DNA of 15,199 nucleotides from assembly GCA_945863085.1 (NCBI GenBank), contig CAMBCD010000030.1, positions 1 through 15,199 of the forward strand, read 5' to 3'. The notes under the pieces were generated by a model, which had not been told where the DNA came from, did not search any database, and saw only the letters and a program-made list of their open reading frames with translations. Shown one piece after another: positions 7,363 to 13,789 of this stretch (position 1 is its first letter; each line of letters opens with the position of its first letter). A program made the translations under genes and the position numbers. The DNA is from Bordetella parapertussis (GTDB lineage: Bacteria > Pseudomonadota > Gammaproteobacteria > Burkholderiales > SG8-41).

Positions 7363-8211
7363 TCAGCTGGAGTGTTTTTTCAAAAACGCCAGCAGCATCG
7401 CCGCCATTTCCGTTTCCTTCGCCGCCCAGTCTTCCGGAGGCACTACATCCACATCCTGATGTTCCGCAAACAGGATGTTCAGCGTGGCGTCGGGTAGCAG
7501 GCGTGCCAACCCTTCACCAGCGGCCTTGGGATGGGTGTTGTCATTGCCGGGAATTACGCAGGCCGGAGCCTTGATTGAGCGCAGCTGGTCAGCGCTGGCG
7601 CCGATCACCGGCAAATCGGCTTCGCGCCGGAAACCCTCGCTCCAGCGCGTCATCGCAGCGATCGCTTGCCGGGGATCGGCTGCCATAAGTCGCTCACGGT
7701 TCGGCGGATACGCGTTAATCAGGTCGCGGAAATGCGGCGTCGCACACAGCGCTGCCATGCCGCCGGCCTGCATCGCGGCAATGTATTCACCGTAATATTG
7801 CTTTGCCAGACGGTTTGCCGCAAACGCACCGCCGGTGACGCGCCACAGCAGCAGTCCGCGCACGGCCTGCGGATAACGCAGTGCGTAGGCCAGCGACATG
7901 CGGCAGCCGGAAGAACTGCCGCCGATAAAAACCGTCGATGTGCCGGACAAGGCGCCGACTTGTTGTAGCAATACATGCTGGTCATCGGCCCAGACTTCGT
8001 GTTCCGCCTGATTGCCGGACAGCATCACATCGGATGCGCCGCAATTGCGCCGGTCGTGGATCAGCACGCGATAACCGGCAGCGGCGATGTGTTGCGCCAG
8101 TGATTTGATTGCCGCGATCGCGCGCCGTCCACCGGGGGATATGGCAACCCAGGGACCGCTGTTGCCGAGGATTTCGTAATTCAGGCTTGCGCCGTTGATG
8201 ATTGTTCTCAT
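7363..8211 (-). CDS. Alpha/beta hydrolase
   Basis: A second alpha/beta-fold hydrolase, 282 residues, cytoplasmic. The strand-turn PGG (26-28) and HDRRNCGAS (52-60) match the fold. The nucleophile elbow GSSSG gives Ser100, the acid is probably Asp224 in PGNDNTHP, and His251 lies in AEHQD, so the triad is complete. The ATG at 8211 is chosen over a TTG at 8250 because homology starts there, although neither has a good ribosome site. It is unlike the hydrolase at 1087-1875 outside the core motifs, so it is not a recent duplicate. It diverges from the thioesterase gene across a 155-base region containing an AT-rich palindrome. Candidate activities are esterase, C-C bond hydrolase or lactonase; the sequence does not decide. 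Confidence 0.88.
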   Translation of the reverse strand: MRTIINGASLNYEILGNSGPWVAISPGGRRAIAAIKSLAQHIAAAGYRVLIHDRRNCGASDVMLSGNQAEHEVWADDQHVLLQQVGALSGTSTVFIGGSSSGCRMSLAYALRYPQAVRGLLLWRVTGGAFAANRLAKQYYGEYIAAMQAGGMAALCATPHFRDLINAYPPNRERLMAADPRQAIAAMTRWSEGFRREADLPVIGASADQLRSIKAPACVIPGNDNTHPKAAGEGLARLLPDATLNILFAEHQDVDVVPPEDWAAKETEMAAMLLAFLKKHSS

Positions 8212-8265
8212 GATGAGCGGTATTACGCCAAGAAACCGGATATCTCGCAAGTGACAAAAAATATT

Positions 8266-8291
8266 AATAAAAACAAATATTTATAAATATT
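8266..8291. promoter_or_regulatory. AT-rich element with 16-bp palindrome, shared with the stress-protein upstream region
   Basis: Positions 8276-8291 form a perfect 16-bp palindrome, AATATTTATAAATATT, inside an AT-only island that stands out from its GC-rich surroundings. The 22 bases at 8266-8287 recur as an exact reverse complement at 12013-12034. Relative to the downstream genes (the hydrolase on the minus strand here, the stress protein on the plus strand there) both copies face the same way. A regulator site or nucleoid-protein site is a reasonable guess. No known operator is recognised. Confidence 0.45.
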
Positions 8292-8332
8292 CATCCGAGA
8301 GAGGGTGTGGCGTGACGGGCTGTGACCTCGGC

Positions 8333-8338
8333 TATACT
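8333..8338 (+). promoter_or_regulatory. Possible -10 element for the thioesterase gene
   Basis: TATACT lies 28 bases upstream of the GTG start at 8367 and matches the -10 consensus at five of six positions. The best -35 candidate is GTGACG (8312-8317) with a short 15-base spacer, so the promoter may be weak or activator-dependent. Confidence 0.35.
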
Positions 8339-8366
8339 GCGCACGGAATTTAACGGGGAGATTGCA

Positions 8367-8843
8367 GTGATCGCAAGCAAAAAAAGCCGCAGCAAAGCGC
8401 CGGCCCGCGTGATTTTGCCACCCAACAAGCTGCCGGAAGCCAACCGCGCGATGATCAAACAGTCCCTGTCCGTGGGCATGGGCCGTGCGTTGGGCATCCG
8501 CCTGAAAAAACTCTCTCGCACCCGCCTCGATGCCGAGATGTGTGTGACCGAAGACCACATCAATCGCAGCAGCCGCATCAACGGTGGCGTGCTGATGGCT
8601 TTCGCCGACATCCTCGGCGCAATGGGCACGCTGGCCAATCTGCCCGAGGGTTACCGTACGACCACGCTGGAATCAAAAACCAATTTTTTTGCGGCAGGCG
8701 AGGGCGACACACTGGCAGCGGCCACGGTGCCCTTGCATATCGGCCGCACCACCATGGTGTGGCAGACAACCATCAAAAACCTGGATGGCACCAAGGTCGC
8801 CATCGTGACCCAGACCCAGATCGTCATTCCGAAAAAAACCTGA
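8367..8843 (+). CDS. PaaI-like hotdog-fold thioesterase
   Basis: A hotdog-fold protein of 158 residues that probably hydrolyses an acyl- or aryl-CoA thioester in the cytoplasm. The GTG at 8367 is chosen as start because GGGGAG (8355-8360) lies just upstream and a likely -10 element lies before it. An earlier in-frame GTG at 8322 would lie upstream of that -10. The core motif is HINRSSRINGGVLMAFAD (64-81): the NGG turn replaces the more common HGG, and Asp81 fits the catalytic Asp of PaaI-type enzymes. LESKTNFF (101-108) is the usual following strand. The first 30 residues are a basic extension. The FKBP gene starts 16 bases downstream. Housekeeping of CoA thioesters in aromatic catabolism is a plausible role. 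Confidence 0.88.
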   Translation: MIASKKSRSKAPARVILPPNKLPEANRAMIKQSLSVGMGRALGIRLKKLSRTRLDAEMCVTEDHINRSSRINGGVLMAFADILGAMGTLANLPEGYRTTTLESKTNFFAAGEGDTLAAATVPLHIGRTTMVWQTTIKNLDGTKVAIVTQTQIVIPKKT

Positions 8844-8859
8844 GCAAGCTTAATCAATC

Positions 8860-9348
8860 ATGAGCCATCATTTTCCAGTCCGCATCAAAACAAACATCCT
8901 GAAATTTGCGCTGACCTGCATCGCAGCCGGCGGGCTGTCCATGGCGGGTGTCTCTCCGGTGTTCGCCCAGCCCAAACCAGACAAGGCGCTGGCTGCGGCG
9001 GCGAAAGAGCCCGGTGCCAAAGTCACCGCCAGCGGTCTGGTCATACTCATGGTCAAGGAAGGCAAAGGTCCCAGGCCCGTTGCGACTTCAACGGTCAAGG
9101 TGCATTACAAGGGCATGTTTCCCGATGGCCGTGAATTCGACAGTTCTTACAGCCGTGGCGAACCCATCGAGTTTCCGCTGACCGGCGTCATCAAGTGCTG
9201 GACCGAAGGAGTGGCGCTGATGAAAGTTGGCGGCGCGGCCAGGCTGACCTGTCCGTCATCCATTGCCTACGGCGCGCGGGGCGCCGGTGGTGTGATTCCC
9301 CCGAACGCGACCCTGGTGTTTGAGGTGGTGCTGCTGGGTGTGCGCTAG
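8860..9348 (+). CDS. Exported FKBP-type peptidyl-prolyl cis-trans isomerase
   Basis: A 162-residue FKBP with an N-terminal signal peptide (hydrophobic core about 12-30, cleavage after VFA at 36), so it should assist folding of proteins in the periplasm. The FKBP domain covers about residues 55-162. Active-site aromatics and partners are present: Tyr83, Phe93 and Asp94 (GREFDSSY), Phe105, Val110-Ile111, Trp114 (CWTEGV), Tyr137 in IAYGARG, and Phe154. There is no dimerisation domain as in FkpA or Mip, so this is a minimal FKBP. A Cys replaces the usual Gly or Pro before Trp114, and Cys131 is a second cysteine, so a disulfide is conceivable. The ATG at 8860 has a weak ribosome site and may be coupled to the thioesterase gene. 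Confidence 0.93.
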   Translation: MSHHFPVRIKTNILKFALTCIAAGGLSMAGVSPVFAQPKPDKALAAAAKEPGAKVTASGLVILMVKEGKGPRPVATSTVKVHYKGMFPDGREFDSSYSRGEPIEFPLTGVIKCWTEGVALMKVGGAARLTCPSSIAYGARGAGGVIPPNATLVFEVVLLGVR

Positions 9349-9468
9349 GCCTGTGTCGCCTGAAAGTGACGCGCCTTCCAGCCGCGCCTCGCCATCGAAT
9401 CCGGTATCATCCCGCAGCAGCTGTTTCCCACTGTCAGAACCCATGGTTTTCAACCCCGGAGATTGAAA

Positions 9469-10314
9469 ATGTCCACACTGATCCAAGCGCGCCGCACCGT
9501 GCTGGCGCTGATGCTATCCTGTTTCGCCGCCGTCGCATTTTCCCAGGCCGCATTTGCCCAAGCTCAAGCCAAACCTGCATTCGAACCCGAAGTCGGTCAG
9601 GCCGGCAAGGATGTGGTCTGGGTACCTACTGCGCAGGCCCTGGTCGACCGTATGCTCGACATGGCCAAGCTGACCGCAAAAGACATCCACTTTGACCTCG
9701 GTTCCGGCGATGGCCGCACCGTCATCACCGCGGCCAAACGCGGTGCAACTGCCACTGGCGTGGAATACAACCCGGACATGGTGGAGCTGTCGCGCCGCAA
9801 TCTCGCCAAGGAAAAAGTCACCGGCAAGGCGACGTTCATTCAGGGCGATATTTTTGAAACCGATTTCTCCCAGGCGACGGTGATCACGCTGTTCCTTCTG
9901 CCGGAACTCAACGTCAAGCTGCGCCCGAAAATCCTCGCCATGAAACCCGGCACCCGCGTGGTGTCCAATTCCTTCACCATGGGTGACTGGAAATCGGATG
10001 AGAGCCAGACCGCCAGCAAGGAGTGCAGCAGCTATTGCACCGCCTATCTGTGGATCGTGCCGGCGAAAGTGGACGGCATCTGGAAGTCCGGAAAAGAAGA
10101 AATCAAGTTCGCACAGGAATACCAGATGGTGCACGGCTCGGTAGGCAGCGGCGGCAAACTCGCGCCGGTGCTGAACGGACGGCTGCGCGGCGAAGACCTC
10201 AGCTTCACCGCGGGCGACGGCCGTTATGCCGGCAAGGTCAGCGGCGACCGCATCGAAGGCACCGTGACTGCAGGCGGCAAAACATCGCCCTGGGTTGCGA
10301 CGCGTACCAAGTAA
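9469..10314 (+). CDS. Class I SAM-dependent methyltransferase with Sec signal peptide
   Basis: A 281-residue protein with three parts. Residues 1-30 form a clear signal peptide (RR then hydrophobic 11-24, cleavage at AFA before Gln31). Residues about 50-200 are a Rossmann methyltransferase domain with motif I DLGSGDG (76-82), the acidic end of strand 2 in VEYN (Glu99) and GDIF (Asp127). Residues about 222-281 look like a small beta-rich domain ending WVATR. GGAG (9458-9461) sets the ATG at 9469 rather than the in-frame TTG at 9463. Export is puzzling because SAM is cytoplasmic. The UbiD-type gene starts eight bases after the stop, so the two are likely co-translated. The methyl acceptor is unknown. 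Confidence 0.85.
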   Translation: MSTLIQARRTVLALMLSCFAAVAFSQAAFAQAQAKPAFEPEVGQAGKDVVWVPTAQALVDRMLDMAKLTAKDIHFDLGSGDGRTVITAAKRGATATGVEYNPDMVELSRRNLAKEKVTGKATFIQGDIFETDFSQATVITLFLLPELNVKLRPKILAMKPGTRVVSNSFTMGDWKSDESQTASKECSSYCTAYLWIVPAKVDGIWKSGKEEIKFAQEYQMVHGSVGSGGKLAPVLNGRLRGEDLSFTAGDGRYAGKVSGDRIEGTVTAGGKTSPWVATRTK

Positions 10315-10322
10315 GCAGGGAC

Positions 10323-11972
10323 ATGAAAAAATCCGACCGTGGTTACGCGGACCTGCACGACCACCTCGATGCGCTGCGCGAGCGGGGCCTGCTGATCGAG
10401 GTCGATCGCGCGATCGACAAGGATTCGGAGATGCACCCGCTGGTGCGCTGGCAGTACGTCGGCGGCATCGAGGAGCACGAGCGCAAGGCTTTCCTGTTCA
10501 CCAACGTCGTCAACGCGAAGGGCCGGAAATACAAATTTCCGGTGGTGGTCGGCGCTTTTGCCGGCAACCGCGAAATCTACGGCGTCGGCATGCAGGCGCC
10601 GCTGGAGGAAGTGCAGAGCCGCTGGGATCATGCAATTGCCAATCCCATACCGCCGCGTGTTGTTGAGACCGGTGCCTGCCAGGAAGTGGTGATCACCGGG
10701 GATGCACTGAAGGGCGAGGGCAACGGACTCGATGCGCTGCCGATCCCCGTGTCGACACCGGGTTTTGACGGCGCGCCGACGCTGACCGCGACCAATGTGA
10801 TCACAAAGGATCCGGAAACCGGGATCCAGAACCACGGCACCTATCGCGCCGGACTGAAAGCGCCGGATCGCATGGTCGTGCGCATGGCGACGCGGGTCGG
10901 TGGCGCCGGCGGTTACCGCCATTACCAGAAACACCAGAAACGCGGCGACAAGACCATGCCGATTGCCATCGTGCTCGGCGCGCCGCCCTGCGTGGCCTTC
11001 GTGGCACCGATGAAGCTGCCGATCGACCTCGATGAAGTGGGCGTGGCCGGCGGTGTCGCCGGTGCGCCGATCAACGTGGTGCGCGCCAAAACCGTGGACC
11101 TGCTGGTGCCAGCCGACGCCGAGATCGTGATCGAGGGTTTCATCGACACCGAACATGTCGAACCCGAAGGTCCGTTTGGTGAGTCACATGGCCATGTCGC
11201 GCTGGAGCAGTTCAATATGCCGATGCGGGTGACGGCGATCACCCATCGCAGGGATGCGATCGTGGCTTCGTACCTGAGCCAGGTCACGCCCAGTGAATCA
11301 AGCGCGATCAAACGCGTGTCCTTCGAGCCGATGTTCCTGTCGCACCTGCGCAATACCCTGGGCATCAAGGGTGTCAAACGGGTGACCCTGCACGAACGCA
11401 TGACCGCGCTGCGGCGCATGACCATCGTCACCGTCGAGCAGGGCACGGCGCGCAGCGAGGTATGGCGCGCGCTCTATGGCATGAGTTCATTCAAGGCCGA
11501 TTGCGGAAAAATCGGCATCGCAGTCAACGAAGACGTTGATCCTGAAAACTCGGATGCGCTGTTCTGGGCGCTGGCCTTCCGCATGAACCCGGCGGAAGAC
11601 CTGCAGGTGCTGAAACACCGCAGCGGCGGCCATGGCCCGGAGCGCGAACACGAGACCGACGAGGAAGATGCGACGCTGCTGATCGATGCCACGACCAAGG
11701 ATGTGCTGCCGCCGTTCGCGCTGCCCAAACGCGAATACATGGAAGGCGCGCGCAAAATCTGGGAGGAGATCGGCCTGCCCAAGCTGCGTCCGCAGGCGCC
11801 GTGGTTCGGTGCGCCGGTCGGCGACTGGCTGGCGGAGTGGGATGAGGGCGGGCGGCGTGCCGCCACCGGGGGTTACCTGGAGAACGGCCGCATCAGTGAA
11901 AAAGCGCAGCGTTCGGGCCTGCGCCCTGAAACCAGTTACCGTCCGGGCCAGAACCAAGATAAAAAGCAGTAA
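10323..11972 (+). CDS. UbiD-family (prenylated FMN-dependent) decarboxylase
   Basis: A cytoplasmic decarboxylase of 549 residues in the UbiD/Fdc family, which reversibly removes carboxyl groups from aromatic or unsaturated acids using prenylated FMN. The expected catalytic residues are in place: Arg175 in NHGTYR, and Glu282 and Glu287 in PEGPFGE, matching the Glu-Arg-Glu set of Fdc1. Asn158 is a likely metal ligand. The C-terminal tail after about 490, with WFGAPVGDW and a G-Y motif, is common in UbiD relatives acting on aromatic acids. The ATG at 10323 follows GCAGGG and lies eight bases after the methyltransferase gene. The UbiX-type prenyltransferase that makes the cofactor is not in this window. 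Housekeeping ubiquinone UbiD is possible, but the context favours a catabolic substrate. Confidence 0.93.
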   Translation: MKKSDRGYADLHDHLDALRERGLLIEVDRAIDKDSEMHPLVRWQYVGGIEEHERKAFLFTNVVNAKGRKYKFPVVVGAFAGNREIYGVGMQAPLEEVQSRWDHAIANPIPPRVVETGACQEVVITGDALKGEGNGLDALPIPVSTPGFDGAPTLTATNVITKDPETGIQNHGTYRAGLKAPDRMVVRMATRVGGAGGYRHYQKHQKRGDKTMPIAIVLGAPPCVAFVAPMKLPIDLDEVGVAGGVAGAPINVVRAKTVDLLVPADAEIVIEGFIDTEHVEPEGPFGESHGHVALEQFNMPMRVTAITHRRDAIVASYLSQVTPSESSAIKRVSFEPMFLSHLRNTLGIKGVKRVTLHERMTALRRMTIVTVEQGTARSEVWRALYGMSSFKADCGKIGIAVNEDVDPENSDALFWALAFRMNPAEDLQVLKHRSGGHGPEREHETDEEDATLLIDATTKDVLPPFALPKREYMEGARKIWEEIGLPKLRPQAPWFGAPVGDWLAEWDEGGRRAATGGYLENGRISEKAQRSGLRPETSYRPGQNQDKKQ

Positions 11973-12012
11973 GCTGCGGCCGGTGGGTGAACGGGCGAGC
12001 AAACACAGGTAT

Positions 12013-12050
12013 TTTATAAATATTTGTTTTTATTGAATTATTTTAATTCA
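12013..12050. promoter_or_regulatory. AT-rich regulatory candidate upstream of the stress-protein gene
   Basis: This lies in the 203-base gap after the UbiD-type gene. Bases 12013-12034 are the exact reverse complement of 8266-8287. They abut a second dyad, TGAATTA-TTT-TAATTCA (12034-12050), a perfect 7-bp inverted repeat around a 3-base centre. The dyad resembles a two-fold regulator site but is not a good FNR/Anr box. Nothing else in the gap is coding; smaller dyads occur at 12077-12086 and 12101-12121. Confidence 0.4.
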
Positions 12051-12175
12051 CCGGAGTGGGCGACCAAACATTCCGGCAGCATGCTGTAACACATACTGGA
12101 CGCTCAACGCCGAACTGAGCGAACATGCAGGCGCAGGGCAAGAGGGGCATTGACCCCACAAAGCGAGGAGCACTC

Positions 12176-12658
12176 ATGTTCAAACACATACTGATGCCGA
12201 CCGACGGTTCCGAACACTCCGAGCGGGCCATTGAACGCGGCATTGAACTGGCAAAACTGTGCGGTGCAAAAATCACCGGCATCCATGTCATGCAGGATTT
12301 CGGCATGATGATGGGCCCCGAAGGGCTATTGCCGACCGATCTGGATGACCGCATGGAAGAACGCGAGCGTGAACGCGCGAACAGTTTCCTCGCCTTCGTG
12401 GAGCGGACGGCCGCCGCCGCCGGAGTGGCCTGCGAGACGGTCATTGCCAAAGGCCGGCCGTACGATGCGATCGTGGATGCCGCCAATGAACGGGGTTGCG
12501 ACCTGATTGTGATGACCTCCCGCAATCGCAAGGGCCTTGCAGCGCTGATCATGGGCAGCGAAGCCAATCGCGTACTGCACCGGGCATCGATACCGGTACT
12601 GACATTCCGTGCGCTGATGAGTGCCGACCACCCGGACCGGGCGTTACCCAAGTCCTGA
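12176..12658 (+). CDS. Universal stress protein (UspA family)
   Basis: A single-domain universal stress protein of 160 residues, probably a cytoplasmic dimer that helps survival under starvation or respiratory stress. It opens with the family start MFKHILMPTDGSEHS, has GRPYDAIVDAA (93-103) and DLIVMTS (109-115), and ends with GSEANRVLHRASIPVL (127-142). In the ATP-binding Usp pattern G-x2-G-x9-G(S/T), the first two glycines are replaced by Thr114 and Asn117 while Gly127-Ser128 remain, so nucleotide binding is uncertain. The start at 12176 follows GCGAGGAG with a five-base gap; an in-frame ATG at 12125 is less likely. A long AT-rich, dyad-containing leader precedes it and a strong terminator follows, so it is probably a single-gene unit. 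Confidence 0.93.
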   Translation: MFKHILMPTDGSEHSERAIERGIELAKLCGAKITGIHVMQDFGMMMGPEGLLPTDLDDRMEERERERANSFLAFVERTAAAAGVACETVIAKGRPYDAIVDAANERGCDLIVMTSRNRKGLAALIMGSEANRVLHRASIPVLTFRALMSADHPDRALPKS

Positions 12659-12691
12659 GCTTGACGGAGCGGCCGGCATTTTCCGGCCGAA

Positions 12692-12719
12692 AAAAAGCCG
12701 CGGCATGCCGCGGCTTTTT
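12692..12719. terminator. Strong bidirectional intrinsic terminator
   Basis: A perfect 28-base palindrome: A-run, GCCGCGG stem (12697-12703), CATG loop, CCGCGGC (12708-12714) and a T-run (12715-12719). It ends the stress-protein transcript and, read on the other strand, the Bug transcript that stops at 12741. A second hairpin, GGCCGG-CATTTT-CCGGCC (12671-12688), lies just before it. Confidence 0.9.
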
Positions 12720-12740
12720 CATTGATGGTGGCTGCTGCGG

Positions 12741-13715
12741 CTAGCGTGGCTTGATGCCCGCAGTGACCACCAGTTTTTTCCACTTCGCGACTTCTTCCTT
12801 CACCGTTGCCGCAAACTGCTGCGGCGTATTGCCCTCGGTCTCCATGCCGCGGGCGAGAAGCATTTTTTTCACCTCGGGACGATTGATGATCTTGACCGAT
12901 TCGACATGCAGCCGGTTGATGATGGCTTGCGGCGTGCCGGTCGGCGCCAGCAAGCCGACCCAGGATGCGTGCTGGTAACCTTTGACGCCGGCTTCGGCCA
13001 CAGTGGGCAGTTCGGGTGCTGCGGTCGAGCGTTTGGCGCCGGTGACGGCCAGCGCGCGCAGCTTGCCGGCGCGGGTGTGCGGCAACGCGGTCGAACTCGC
13101 GGCGAAGTTGACCAGCACTTCGCCGCCGAGCAGGGCATTCATCGCAGGAGTGCCGCCCTTGTAAGGCACCATCAGCATCCGGGTGCCGCTCATGTGCTGA
13201 AACAGCTCGGCGGCCAGGTGGGTGCTGGTGCCGATGCCGCTGAAGCCGCAAGTAATGGTACCGGGCTTTGCTTTCAGCAGCGACACCAGTTCTCCCACCG
13301 ATTTCGCCGGTACCGATGGGTGCAGCACGATGATGTGCGGCAGGTCGGCGAACTGGGTGATCGGGATGAAGTCGCGTTCAGGGTCGAAGGGCATGTTTTT
13401 CTGCATCGCCGGGGTGATCGTGAATGAAGCGGCGATTGCGAGCAGCGTATAACCGTCGGGAACCGCCTTCGCGACGATGTCGGTGCCGGTGAGGCTGCCT
13501 GCACCCGGCCGGTTGTCGACCACGAAGTTCTGTTTCAGGGATTCGCTCAGTCGATCGGTGACGGCGCGGGTTGCTACATCGGTCGAGCCGCTGGCAGTCT
13601 GCGGCACGATGACGCGGACCGGCCGCGACGGGTAGTTGTCGGCTGCTGTTGCCGGCAAGGCGCCGGCAAGCGTTGCGTAACACAGGACGATGGCGATGCG
13701 TGTGATATTGGTCAT
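12741..13715 (-). CDS. Bug/TctC family substrate-binding protein
   Basis: The third Bug-family carboxylate-binding protein, 324 residues. The ATG at 13715 follows a GAGGAGA ribosome site and opens a signal peptide (core about 6-20, cleavage near PATA at 24). Family landmarks are SGSTD with Asp46, VDNRPGAGS (66-74), PDGYTL (86-91), VPYKGG (183-188) and PTVAEAGVKGY (237-247). The first ligand loop reads PQTASGSTD instead of a glycine-rich PGGG, so its ligand probably differs from that of the protein encoded at 84-1070. It lies 74 bases downstream of the thiamine-diphosphate enzyme on the same strand, suggesting one operon. The binding protein may serve uptake of that enzyme's substrate. Confidence 0.95.
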   Translation of the reverse strand: MTNITRIAIVLCYATLAGALPATAADNYPSRPVRVIVPQTASGSTDVATRAVTDRLSESLKQNFVVDNRPGAGSLTGTDIVAKAVPDGYTLLAIAASFTITPAMQKNMPFDPERDFIPITQFADLPHIIVLHPSVPAKSVGELVSLLKAKPGTITCGFSGIGTSTHLAAELFQHMSGTRMLMVPYKGGTPAMNALLGGEVLVNFAASSTALPHTRAGKLRALAVTGAKRSTAAPELPTVAEAGVKGYQHASWVGLLAPTGTPQAIINRLHVESVKIINRPEVKKMLLARGMETEGNTPQQFAATVKEEVAKWKKLVVTAGIKPR

Positions 13716-13789
13716 GCGTTTCTCCTCGCGGTTTGTTTTGTCATCCCGATGGTTGCGCCGACCCGCGCGCAATCCTCACTTCTCACCCC

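Noticed and set aside
8322..8366. Earlier in-frame start for the thioesterase gene
   Set aside because: It lies before a likely -10 element and lacks a ribosome site, whereas the GTG at 8367 has GGGGAG in good position.
10023..10322. A 100-residue N-terminal extension of the UbiD-type protein
   Set aside because: It overlaps the methyltransferase gene in another frame and translates to Arg-rich sequence. The ATG at 10323 with its ribosome site begins the family homology.
10224..11156. A 310-codon open frame on the minus strand inside the UbiD-type gene
   Set aside because: Its His/Arg/Val-rich translation has no recognisable domain, and the plus-strand gene carries intact catalytic motifs over the same bases.
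12144..12157. GGGG-CATTGA-CCCC as a riboswitch or RNA thermometer in the stress-protein leader
   Set aside because: A 4-bp stem alone is not evidence for either, and no known riboswitch pattern is recognisable.
12043..13251. A 402-codon open frame on the minus strand covering the complement of the stress-protein gene and part of the third Bug gene
   Set aside because: It is antisense to the clear universal stress protein and out of frame with the Bug gene, and it reads through the strong terminator at 12692-12719.
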